Positions 10,149 to 20,610 of a DNA stretch of 41,734 bases are shown here, piece after piece. A program made the position numbers and the translations under genes. Position 1 is the stretch's first letter. Each line of letters opens with the position of its first letter. The stretch is from Nemertoderma westbladi (lineage: Eukaryota > Xenacoelomorpha > Nemertodermatida > Nemertodermatidae), in assembly GCA_032718475.1 (NCBI GenBank), contig JAUCBJ010003696.1:1-41734 (forward strand). Reading direction: 5' to 3'. The notes below the pieces were generated by a model. The model saw nothing but the letters and a program-made list of their open reading frames with translations, was not told where the DNA came from and ran no database searches.

Positions 10149-13100
10149 CTATAAAGGAAAGACAGCAAATACAAATGTATAGAGTATATTTAAAATATAA
10201 AAAAAAAACGGACATAAACCCAATAAATTTTGATTAAATGTGGCACGAAAGAAAAACGTCAATAAAAGAAAGTTGTGACGAATAAATAAGCTGATTATAG
10301 TGATAAACTAATATACTTTTTACTTGTTCTTTTTAAATACAATTTTCTCTTTTGAACTCGTTTTCTCCTCGTATTCAGCCCCTCCCCTCCTCCTCCTCCT
10401 CCGGAAAATGAAAAAGGCCGCACCCTGCCTCTTAAACATCTACAGCTCGGTAGTGAATATAATCACTTAACCGTAACTTACCATCATAAGGTTTATCAAC
10501 TGCTTTTACGGGAAGTTTCACTCTTACATTGTAACGCGGTTGTCTCTCTTCTAAACTAGCGATATACTAAAAAATAACAAAATATTATAGAACCAATAAG
10601 TCAGTCCCCAATAGGAACAAATCAAACTATGTCCACCCAATATGATCATGTCAACGCCATCAAATGTAGAGGAATCCCGTCGAACGAAAGATACCCTGTC
10701 AACCCACGAGGGATCCCAACAATTAAATGTGGATCCTCTCAATACAAGAAATTGTTTAATATTTCAAAAATTGAACTTTATAATCAGTTGGGGGTTATCA
10801 GTTCATAAACCTAAATAAACGTCAGACAAGCAATGAGCAGACTGAATGAAGGGTAGGATAACTTCTGTAAACTTCATACAAATCAATAGAATACATAACT
10901 AGAGACGGCATCAAGACGCCGTTAAGCAAGTCGGAAGTCATCAATCAAATGTAAATTCCATCAACAAGCTGTCATTGGTGTTATTTTACCATTGCGCCTA
11001 TGGCGTTTTTTCGTTAATCTCTATTTTTCGAGCCCACGGCTCATGGACGAAATAGCGGAACATACCAGGGACCTTAGAATCGCGGTATCTAGCCGCTGTG
11101 AAAATTTCATCAAAATCGTTAGAGTAGTTTAGGCTGTAGATCAGTCAGCCAGCCAGTCAGTCAGCCAGTCAATCAATCAGCCAACAATTCTTACAGTAAT
11201 CAAGTCCTACGACTTGCTAATGATAATAATATCGTAGAGAATCAAGATTACTTACTGCAGCGTTTTCCAACTATAATTCAGCGGCATAAAAAACAATTAA
11301 TAAAGTTAAGCAAAATAAATTGAAATAATTTATTATTCACTGACGGCAGTCAGTAAACATTAAATATAATAATAAATATAATATAATATATAATTATAAA
11401 ATATAAAATATAATAAATATAACAATAATATCCCTAACCTCATCAACAATAATATCCCTAACCTCATCAACAATAATATCCCTAACCTCATCTTGCTCCA
11501 TTTGTTCTCGAAGTTCCTCTAAGTTTTCCGGTTCTAATTCTTCGTCTAACTTTAGCAATTTATCTTCACAAATCATTAATAAATCCAAAACATACTCATC
11601 GCTATCCTTAGGGGCCTGCGTAGGTGGTTGGTCTCCTTTGGCCTATAAGTTTATAAGTAAACAACGTACTGCAATGGGTGTGTTGTGAGTCAATACCAAT
11701 TAATAGCAGAGCGACAGAGATGAGTTATTGAAAATGGAATGTAATTAACAATATAATTCATAATAAACTACCCTTCAATTCAATGAATTACAATCGTATG
11801 CGATTTGCAGGACACTGAAGACTATACAGATACGGAACCACATTATGTCCACCAGTTGATCTTTATAGTATAAATTATTTTTGAAATATTTTGGAAGATC
11901 CGCATTCTTTCTGCTATTACTGCTATATAATTATTTTAAAGGACAATGAATTTAATATTATCCGTTACCATGGAAACGATCACAGAATCGACATTGTTAC
12001 AACTTTATCAACATAACATTGGTGGTAAGGGTTGGTAAGGGTTGCCATTAAAAAATTTTGTTTTGTGTCAATGCAGTAAAATGTAAATGATATTCATGTA
12101 CTCAACTTACAATACTTCGTCCATATTTCTAAGCAGCAATAAATATATTTAATAAAAACAAATTAAAATTAAAGTAAAGTAAATCATTAAATCATGGGGA
12201 ATCCCACCACCCCAGAGGAGAGTTGTTCAATGGGGTAGACGACTCTGAAATTTTTTTTCGATTTTTCGTTGGTTTCATGTGAAAGAGCATGTGAAAAAAC
12301 CCCAGAGAGCAATTTTACATCAGAAAAAAATAATATTGGCCGAGTTATTGAGTGGCAATTTTAAAACGCAAAATTAGCAACATCGAAAAATCAGGCCGTT
12401 TCAGCTGAAACTGCACGAGTGACGTCAGCCATAACACAGCAACAGTTGTCAAGCGCAGTTGATTGGCTAATATCAAGTATAATATTGCAGTATCTAAAAT
12501 AAAACAAATAATAAATGTAGCTAAAAATTTATTTGGATGTGTATTTATGTTGTGTTAAGAATCGATTATAGGATAGCGGTATGGAGGCGATTATTCTAGA
12601 ATAATATTTATTTCGCCCATACCTGTACCGTAGAGCTGTATGTAGCTAAAAACAAATATAGCTAGCTAAATATTGCCAGGCGTTTCATTAATCGATTTTT
12701 TAATCGTTTTTACAGCGAACAATGCGGGATCGGTAGATTAGCACTAGATGGAAATTATTTAGTTTTTTTGTCTAGTTATTTAGCTAGCTGGTAAAAATTC
12801 TAGAATTTTAAGGAGCATTTTTTTTCAATAGTGGCTACAGCGGTACAAGTAAACGTTATTATACAGTTACCATCAAGGTGTAATGGAGGCCGGTTTCGAA
12901 AAAGCGGACAGGAGAAACCTACCGGCTTTAACCTATGCTGCAATATTTCACTATACTTGTAGCAAACCAGAGAAAATAAGCCCGGAGTTCAGGAACGTGA
13001 ATACCTTGAGGTTAGTTAAATTATGGTAAATGGTAAGTTAACCTATATATTATCTTCAAATCTTTTCAAGTAGATTCATTAAGTCATTAAGTAGGTCATA

Positions 13101-16100
13101 GTTAAGTCACAAGTAGTACAATACAAAATGAGTCACACGTGGTTCAAAGTGAGTCACAAGTGGCGCAAAGTGAGTCATAAGTAAAAGTGTCTGAGTCTGT
13201 ACTCCCAGATATTCCCATTGGCGATATCTCCTTTGCAGAAGTGAAGGCTGCTGCAAAGAGCATTAAGACCAATCGTGCCAGTGGAGTAGATGGTGTTCCC
13301 CCTGAGGTCTTTAAAATACCTGAGTGTTTAAAGCTCATCTATCCCATCATAGTAGACATGTACCGAACAACAAGAGTCCCACAAGAAATGAAAACAAATA
13401 AGTTGGTGCCAGTTCCCAAGAAGGGCAACCTAACACTCTATGGTTCTTTTCGGGGAATCTCATTGATCTCGATTGCTGCAAAGCTATACAATAGGATTCT
13501 ATTAAATCGCATCAGGGATCCCATTGAGAGACTGCTCCGTGGAAATCAGAATGGGTTCCGTAAAGGTCGTGGGACCATGGAGCCCATTTTGGCACTTAGA
13601 AGGATAATTGAAGAGTTATCAAAAAAGAAAGACAGGCATCTGGCTGTTATCTTTGTTGACTTCTTCAAGGCCTTTGATTCAGTCTCTCGCTAACGTATGT
13701 TCAGCATACTTTCATTATATGGGATTCCTGATGAAATTATTGCAGCAATCAGATCAGTATATGATGGTTCGACAACATTTGTGTCTACTGTTGACGGTGA
13801 CACAGAACCATTTGAAGTGTTATGGGGCGTCCTCCAAGGAGACACACTTGCACCATTCTTATTCATTATTGTGGTTGACTATGTTCTACGCATGTCCTTA
13901 GATCATTATAATGATGATGGGGTGATGATAACTCCACCTACTGGCTCCAGAAGTCGAGGAAATCCTGCCAAGTACCTAACTGATCTAGACTTTGCTGATG
14001 ACTTAGGAGTACTCTCAGAATCATTAGAGGGAGCCCAACGGCTCCTCAGCTCATTAGAACATGCTGCTTCTAGTGTTGGTCTTTTTATTAACTCCAGAAA
14101 GACCAAAATTCTGACAGTTAACTTTGAAAGTCCTCAGCAAGTCTCTGATCGGATGAGCATAAGCTCAAAGGATGGTATGCTTGAGCATGTGGACGACTTC
14201 TGTTACCTGGGATCATGGATCCGGAAGTCAGGTGAGGACCTTCGAATACGTAAGGGAAAGGCATGGGCAGCCTTGAATAGGCTTTCCAGGATTTGGAAGT
14301 CACCGAGAATTAATCGGAAACTTAAGGTCCGATTATTTAGAGCAGCAGTAGTTCCAGTACTCCTCTACGGGAGTCCATGCTGGGCTCTAACTGCTGAGGA
14401 CACCAAATCTCTGGATGGCACATTCACAAGAATGCTACGCCGGGTTCATTGTGTCAAGTACAATGCACACATCTCCAACCAGACACTATATAACATTGGA
14501 GGTGTCTCATTGGTTCCCCCAAGCTTGACACTAGAACAAAATCGCCTCCGCTTTGCAGGACATTGCTTTCGCCGTGAGGACCAGCCAGTGCATAATCTTG
14601 TACTTTGGCAGCCTCATGGAGTGAATAAGCATGGTGGACAGCCCATGACTTTCTTGAGACGCATCTTAAAGGACACTGGCCTTAAAGATGCGGATGATCT
14701 AGCAAGTGTCATGGGTGATAGGGAGTTGTGGCGGTGCAATTTTGTTGACAAGCCGGCACAGCATTCTTAAAAATGCAGCTGCAATGCAGCATGCCGATCC
14801 TAGTAGTAGAGTCATAAGTAGTACAAAATGAGTCACAAGTAGTACACAGTTGGTCATAAGAAGTTCATAGTTAAGTCACAAATAGTTCAAAGTGAGTCAC
14901 ACGTGGTTCTAAGTGAGTCACAAGTAGCGCTAAGTGAGTCAAAAGTAGTACAAAGTGAGTCACAAGTAGTACAAAGTGAGTCACAAGTAGTACAAAGTGA
15001 GTCACAAGTAGTACACAGTAGGTCATAAGAAGTTCATAGTTAAGTCACAAGTAGTTCAAAGTGAGTCACAAGTAGCGCAAAGTGAGTCATAAGTAGTACA
15101 AAGTGAGTCACAAGTAGTACAAAGTGAGTCACAAGTAGTACACAGTAGGTCATAAGAAGTTCATAGTTAAGCCACAAGTAGTTCAAAGTGAGTCACACGA
15201 GGTTCTAAGTGAGTCACACGTGGTTCTAAGTGAGTCACAAGTAGCGCAACGTGAGTCATAAGTAGTACAAAGTGAGTCACACGTGGTTCTAAGTGAGTCA
15301 CAAGTAGCGCAACGTGAGTCATAAGTAGTACAAAGTGAGTCACAAGTAGTACAAAGTGAGTCACAAGTAGTACAATATAAGTCATAAGTAGTACAAAGTA
15401 AGTCATAAGTAGTACACAGTAGGTCATAAGAAGTTCATAGTTAAGTCACAAGTAGTTCAAAGTGATTCACAAGTAGCGCAAAGTGAGTCATAAGTAGTAC
15501 AAAGTGAGTCACAAGTAGTACAAAGTGAGTCACAAGTAGTACACAGTAGGTCATAAGAAGTTCATAGTTAAGTCACAAGTAGTTCAAAGTGAGTCACAAG
15601 TAGCGCAAAGTGAGTCATAAGTAGTACAAAGTGAGTCACAAGTAGTACACAGTAGGTCATAAGAAGTTCATAGTTAAGTCACAAGTAGTTCAAAGTGAGT
15701 CACAAGTAGCGCAAAGTGAGTCATAAGTAGTACAAAGTGAGTCACAAGTAGTACAAAGTGAGTCACAAGTAGTACACAGTAGGTCATAAGAAGTTCATAG
15801 TTAAGTCACAAGTAGTTCAAAGTGAGTCACAAGTAGCGCAAAGTGAGTCATAAGTAGTACAAAGTGAGTCACAAGTAGTACAAAGTGAGTCACAAGTAGT
15901 ACACAGTAGGTCATAAGAAGTTCATAGTTAAGCCACAAGTAGTTCAAAGTGAGTCACACGAGGTTCTAAGTGAGTCACACGTGGTTCTAAGTGAGTCACA
16001 AGTAGCGCAACGTGAGTCATAAGTAGTACAAAGTGAGTCACAAGTAGTACAAAGTGAGTCACAAGTAGTACAATATAAGTCATAAGTAGTACAAAGTAAG

Positions 16101-19100
16101 TCATAAGTAGTACACAGTAGGTCATAAGAAGTTCATAGTTAAGTCACAAGTAGTTCAAAGTGAGTCACAAGTAGCGCAAAGTGAGTCATAAGTAGTACAA
16201 AGTGAGTCACAAGTAGTACAAAGTGAGTCACAAGTAGTACAAAGTGAGTCACAAGTAGCGCAAAGTGAGTCATAAGTAGTACAAAGTGAGTCACAAGTAG
16301 TACAAAGTGAGTCACAAGTAGTACACAGTAGGTCATAAGAAGTTCATAGTTAAGTCACAAGTAGTTCAAAGTGAGTCACAAGTAGCGCAAAGTGAGTCAT
16401 AAGTAGTACAAAGTGAGTCACAAGTAGTACAAAGTGAGTCACAAGTAGTACACAGTAGGTCATAAGAAGTTCATAGTTAAGCCACAAGTAGTTCAAAGTG
16501 AGTCACACGAGGTTCTAAGTGAGTCACACGTGGTTCTAAGTGAGTCACAAGTAGCGCAACGTGAGTCATAAGTAGTACAAAGTGAGTCACAAGTAGTACA
16601 AAGTGAGTCACAAGTAGTACAATATAAGTCATAAGTAGTACAAAGTAAGTCATAAGTAGTACACAGTAGGTCATAAGAAGTTCATAGTTAAGTCACAAGT
16701 AGTTCAAAGTGAGTCATAAGTAGTTCATAGTTAAGTCACAAGTAGTACAAAGTGAGTCACACGTAGTTCTAAGTGAGTCACAAGTAGCGCAATATGAGTC
16801 ATAAGTAGTTCATAGTTAAGTCACAAGTAGTACAAAGTGAGTCACACGTGGTTCTAAGTGAGTCACAAGTAGTACAAAGTAAGTCACAAGTAGTTCATAG
16901 TTAAGTCATAAGTAGTTCATAGTTAAGTGACAAGTAGTTCAAAGTGAGTCACACGTGGTTCTAAGTTAGTCACAAGCAGCGCAAAGTGAGTCATAAGTAG
17001 TACAAAGTGAGTCACAAGTAGTACAAAGTGAGTCACAAGTAGTACACAGTAGGTCATAAGTAGTTCATAGCTAAGTCACAAGTAATACAATACAAAATGA
17101 GTCACACGTGGTTCAAAGTGAGTCACAAGTAGCGCAAAGTGAGTCATAAGTAGTACAAAGTAAGTAATAAGTAGTTCATAGTTAAGTCTCAAGTAGTACA
17201 ATACAAAGTGAGTCAAACGTGTTCAAAGTGAGTCACAAGTAGCCCAAAGTGAGTCATAAGTAGTACAAAGTGAGTCACAAGTAGTACAAAGTAAGTCATA
17301 CGTAGTTCATAGTTAAGTCACAAGTAGTTCAAAGTAGGTCACACGTGTTTCTAAGTGAGTCACAAGTAGTTCAAAGTGAATCACAAGTAGATAAAGAAAG
17401 TCACACGAGTATACGGGGTGTTGATTTGACTTTAACAATAACAGAGTAACAATAAACACTCATCCCTTTAACACTAACAGAGTAACAATAAACACTCACC
17501 ACTTTAAGTAACACTAACAGAGTAACAATAAACACTCACCCCTTTAACACTAACAGAGTAACAATAAACATTCACCCCTTCAACACTAACAGAGTAACAA
17601 TAAACACTCACCCCTTTAACACTAACAGAGTAACAATAAACACTCACCCCTTTAAGTAACACTAACAGAGTAACAATAAACACTCACCCCTTTAACACTA
17701 ACATAGTAACAATAAACACTCACCCCTTTAACATTAACAGAGTAACAATAAACACTCACCCCTTTAACACTAACAGAGTAACAATAAACACTCACCCCTT
17801 TAACACTTAACAGAGTAACAATAAACACTCACCCCTTTAACACTAACAGAGTAACAATAAACACTCACCCCTTTAAGTAACACTAACAGAGTAACAATAA
17901 ACACTCACCCCTTTAACACTTAACAGAGTAACAATAAACACTCACCCCTTTAACACTAACAGAGTAACAATAAACACTCACCCCTTTAACACTAACAGAG
18001 TAACAATAAACACTCACCCCTTTAACACTTAACAGAGTAACAATAAACACTCACCCCTTTAACACTAACAGAGTAACAATAAACACTCACCCCTTTAACA
18101 CTTAACAGAGTAACAATAAACACTCACCCCTTTAACACTAACAGAGTAATAATAAACACTCACCCCTTTAACACTAACAGAGTAACAATAAACACTCACC
18201 CCTTTAAGTAACACTAACAGAGTAACAATAAACACTCACCCCTTTAACACTAACAGAGTAACAATAAACACTCACCCCTTTAACACTAACAGAGTAACAA
18301 TAAACACTCACCCCTTTAAGTAACACTAACAGAGTAACAACAAACACTCACCCCTTTAACACTAACAGAGTAACAATAAACACTCACCCCTTTAACACTA
18401 ACAGAGTAACAATAAACACTCACCCCTTTAACACTAACAGAGTAATAATAAACACTCACCCCTTTAACACTAACAGAGTAACAATAAATACTCACCCCTT
18501 TAAGTCACACTAACAGAGTAACAATAAACACTCACCCCTTTAAGTCACACAAACAGAGTAACAATAAACACTCACCCCTTTAACACTAACAGAGTAACAA
18601 TAAACACTCACCCCTTTAACACTTAACAGAGTAACAATAAACACTCACCCCTTTAACACTAACAGAGTAACAATAAACACTCACCCCTTTAAGTAACACT
18701 AACAGAGTAACAATAAACACTCACCCCTTTAACACTAACAGAGTAACAATAAACACTCACCCCTTTAAGTAACACTAACAGAGTAACAATAAATACTCAC
18801 CCCTTTAAGTAACACTAACAGAGTAACAATAAACACTCACCTCTTTAAGTAACACTAACAGAGTAACAATAAACACTCACCCCTTTAAGTAACACTAACA
18901 GAGTAACAATAAACACTCACCCCTTTAAGTAACACTAACAGAGTAACAATAAACACTCACCCCTTTAACACTAACAGAGTAACAATAAACACTCACCCCT
19001 TTAACACTAACAGAGTAACAATAAACACTCACCCCTTTAACACTAACAGAGTAACAATAAACACTCACCCCTTTAACACTAACAGAGTAACAATAAACAC

Positions 19101-19680
19101 TCACCCCTTTAACACTAACAGAGTAACAATAAACACTCACCCCTTTAACACTAACAGAGTAACAATAAACACTCACCCCTTTAACACTAACAGAGTAACA
19201 ATAAACACTTACCCCTTTAACACTAACAGAGTAACAATAAACACTCACCCCTTTAACACTAACAGAGTAACAATAAACACTCACCCCTTTAAGTAACACT
19301 AACAGAGTAACAATAAACACTCACCCCTTTAACACTAACAGAGTAACAATAAACACTCACCCCTTTAACACTTACCCCTTTAACACTAACAGAGTAACAA
19401 TAAACACTTACCCCTTTAACACTAACAGAGTAACAATAAACACTCACCCCTTTAAGTAACACTAACAGAGTAACAATAAACACTCACCCCTTTAACACTA
19501 ACAGAGTAACAATAAACACTCACCCCTTTAAGATGCCCTAGTTTATGATCTAGATGATCCACTCCCGCTTTGACATCAACTAGGATCGATGATTTGTCTG
19601 TAAATTCGTCTTCTAAATCGTCTCGCCTCAACTCTTCTTTCTCAAGGTGCTCTTGAAATTCTTCCAGCATTTGCTGCCCT
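10024..19680 (-). CDS. ODAD3: ODAD3/CCDC151-like outer dynein arm docking complex subunit, last four exons
   Basis: Four minus-strand exons (19680-19524, 11642-11487, 10566-10482, 10148-10024) join in frame across GT..AG introns to give about 173 C-terminal residues. The family docks outer dynein arms to ciliary doublet microtubules and is largely coiled coil. Recognisable blocks: EEFQEHLEKEELRRDDLEDE, SILVDVKAGVDHLDHKLGHL, EYVLDLLMICEDKLLKLDEE, RYNVRVKLP, then an acidic patch (DDEDDSGDDDDV) and a basic tail (KMTKRKKKGK). The order matches my knowledge of the CCDC151 C-terminus; ODAD1 and CCDC63 are the paralogues to exclude. The N-terminal coiled coil, expected to be several hundred residues, is not seen. 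Intron sizes are 7,881, 920 and 333 bp, and the two larger introns contain repeats. Confidence 0.8.
10149..10481 (-). other. ODAD3-like intron (last)
   Basis: 333 bp, donor GTAAGT, acceptor TAG. Contains a pyrimidine/TCC patch (about 10378-10402) and no repeat or gene. Confidence 0.7.
10482..10566 (-). CDS. ODAD3: ODAD3-like penultimate exon
   Basis: 85 bp; acceptor TTTTTTAG directly before TATATCGC, donor GATG/GTAAGT. Encodes YIASLEERQPRYNVRVKLPV and VDKPYD. Starts in phase 0 and ends with one base of a split codon, matching both neighbours. Confidence 0.8.
10968..11220 (+). repeat. Dispersed repeat, copy A
   Basis: About 250 bp, closely matching 29869-30105 in the same orientation. Conserved landmarks: ATTGGTGTTATTTTACCATT, GCGCCTATGGCGTTTTTTCG, GAGCCCACGGCTCATGGACG, AAAATTTCATCAAAATCGTT, and a CAGCCAGTCAATCAGCC tail. 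The 3' end is a 16-nt hairpin (11201-11216) followed by CTAA. It lies in an ODAD3-like intron. The tail resembles 3' ends of RTE-type LINE/SINE families, while the hairpin plus CTAA recalls Helitron ends. Confidence 0.8.
11433..11492 (-). repeat. 24-bp tandem repeat of an exon/intron boundary
   Basis: The minus-strand sequence GATGAG/GTTAGG plus 12 bp occurs three times at exact 24-bp spacing. The exon-intron boundaries would fall at 11487/11486, 11463/11462 and 11439/11438. Every copy is in frame and stop-free (VRDIIVDE per unit). Confidence 0.9.
11487..11642 (-). CDS. ODAD3: ODAD3-like exon with triplicated donor
   Basis: 156 bp (52 codons, phase 0 to 0); acceptor AACTTATAG/GCC, donor GATGAG/GTTAGG. 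Encodes AKGDQPPTQAPKDSDEYVLD, LLMICEDKLLKLDEELEPEN, LEELREQMEQDE. This is the best family signature (EYVLDLL..EDKLLKL). Confidence 0.8.
11643..12179. other. Intronic DNA, nothing recognised
   Basis: AT-rich part of the 7.9-kb ODAD3-like intron, with no gene, RNA or repeat that I can support. Confidence 0.55.
12180..12882 (+). mobile_element. Probable 5' region of a transposon
   Basis: Unlike the surrounding intron, this stretch has runs such as TTTTTTTTCGATTTTTCGTT, a palindromic GTTTCAGCTGAAAC and GTGACGTCAGCC, and it leads into a start codon with a transposon-protein-like exon at 12883. Terminal repeats were not identified. Assigned mainly from the downstream coding exon. Confidence 0.35.
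12883..13010 (+). pseudogene. First coding exon of a possible YqaJ/SWIM-type transposon protein
   Basis: ATG at 12883, then EAGFEKADRRNLPALTYAAI, FHYTCSKPEKISPEFRNVNT, LR, then a donor GAG/GTTAGT at 13010/13011. The ADRRNLP block followed by a PEFR segment resembles the N-terminus of YqaJ-nuclease/SWIM transposon proteins as I remember them, so the family call is tentative. The downstream part is absent: the minisatellite begins about 70 bp later. Confidence 0.35.
13083..13182. repeat. 21-bp TGAGTCA minisatellite, left remnant
   Basis: Same unit as at 14808-17405, cut off by the LINE fragment. Contains three TGAGTCA heptamers. Confidence 0.85.
13183..14807 (+). pseudogene. Non-LTR retrotransposon RT and C-terminal domain, one nonsense codon
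   Basis: Two stretches in the same frame (13187-13693 and 13697-14770) separated by a single TAA at 13691. RT motifs in order: SGVDGVPPEVFK, LVPVPKKGNL, SFRGISL, GFRKGRGT, motif A FVDFFKAFDSV, motif B GVLQGDTLAPFLF, motif C LDFADDLGVLS, then FINSRKTKI, CYLGSWI, VLLYGSPCWAL and a terminal LRFAGHCFRREDQP region. The endonuclease half is missing (5' truncation) and the copy ends about 40 bp after the ORF. The clade is uncertain (RTE/CR1-like). It sits inside the 21-bp minisatellite. GAGTCATAAGTA flanks it on both sides and could be a target-site duplication, but the array makes that ambiguous. A related 85-bp fragment lies at 29343-29428. Confidence 0.9.
14808..17405. repeat. 21-bp minisatellite rich in TGAGTCA (AP-1-type) sites
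   Basis: About 120 units of roughly 21 bp built on GTGAGTCACAAGTAGTACAA. Variants include TAAGTCA, TAGGTCA and CACACGTGGTTC (an E-box CACGTG). I counted about 76 exact TGAGTCA here plus 3 left of the LINE. Higher-order structure exists: 15928-16125 recurs essentially unchanged at 16477-16674, 549 bp later. Minus-strand reading gives open seven-residue repeats (LLVTHFV), but these are repeat artefacts. Confidence 0.95.
17430..19529 (-). repeat. 36-bp minisatellite carrying a 5' splice site in each unit
   Basis: About 55 units of 36 bp, with some 40-bp variants containing AAGTAACAC. On the minus strand each unit reads AAAGGGGTGAGTGTTTATTG plus 16 bp. The first unit is continuous with the 3' end of the ODAD3-like exon (19524): the exon's last bases AAAGGG and its donor GTGAGT are the unit's own sequence. 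A few copies have GTAAGT in place of GTGAGT (e.g. near 19210 and 19373). One copy near 17465 has lost the GT. The array is stop-free in the exon's reading frame for several hundred bp. Confidence 0.95.
19524..19680 (-). CDS. ODAD3: ODAD3-like exon abutting the 36-bp array
   Basis: 157 bp; acceptor ATATTTTAG/AGGGCAG, donor AAAGGG/GTGAGTG. Encodes QQMLEEFQEHLEKEELRRDD, then LEDEFTDKSSILVDVKAGVD, HLDHKLGHLKG. Its end is in phase 0, as the next exon requires. Confidence 0.8.
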
Positions 19681-19737
19681 CTAAAATATTAAATATGAAA
19701 TGAAAGATGATTAAGTAGCAATGAATGATATTTTATA

Positions 19738-19768
<31 letters not shown>

Positions 19769-20610
19769 TATAGTACGATGAACGGTACTTTCCGTAGTAA
19801 ACATTCAATTTCTTCTGTTTAGTGACGGCGTATTACCTACAGCTTCTTTGCAAAACTGTGCCCAACAAAATTATCATAATATTTCCAAGGTGGATCAGTG
19901 GAGAAATAATTATTGGATGGCGCAGGTAATAATGGGCGGAGATAATGTACTAGTTAAGATTTAAGAAACCATTAATTAGTAATTTTCTATTCGTCGAGTC
20001 TTCTCAGTCATGTATAATGTGGTTGTCTGGCGTATCCGTCCAAATACTAAACATATCACGCTAATTAGCTATTAACCCAATAACCTCGCTACGCTCGGTA
20101 AATAAAATATCTCGAGGATAAATTGTGAAAATAACATTCTACATTATTTACCATGCAATACATTATTATTATTATGTAATATAGTTAATATAGTCAACAA
20201 GCTAAAGACTCTCAAATCGTTAAATTCATCGTTATTCAACAACGTACGAAATTTAAATTCTATTTAAATAATTTGTGATTTAATTTTAATCTTGAATGCC
20301 CCTCTCTGTTTCCGACGGTATAAGGTGTTCGTGTCTAACTGACTGTCAACCTTTACAATTTAATTACTTAAATGTCTATAGGTTTATAAGTTTACCAAAA
20401 GATATATAATATCTTGGGTGATGGCAAAATTTACCTTTAACGAAATAAAAAATATGCTGGATATTTACTGCTCGATTGTTAAAATACAAAAACTGTTGTT
20501 ACCTTACAGCTACACGGATTGATTGGATTATGACTGATTAGACTGGAATAATTAGACACGTTTCACAAGATACGATTTGTAGATTGTATCAGAGATACAG
20601 AACTAGAGAA
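19681..20610. other. Non-coding, 28-G tract, no gene
   Basis: An uninterrupted 28-G run at 19741-19768. AT-rich elsewhere, with a CGGTAAATAAAATATCTCGA module near 20095 shared with 7699. No convincing earlier ODAD3-like exon was found. Confidence 0.6.

Noticed and set aside
14808-19529. Repetitive open frames (LLVTHFV, KGVSVYCYSVSV)
   Set aside because: Artefacts of 21- and 36-bp units divisible by three. The second matters only as possible exon extension.
19820-19930. Possible tiny ODAD3-like exon (donor CTGTAG/GTAATA on minus)
   Set aside because: Would be about 19 bp after its only acceptor, with no family-like residues.
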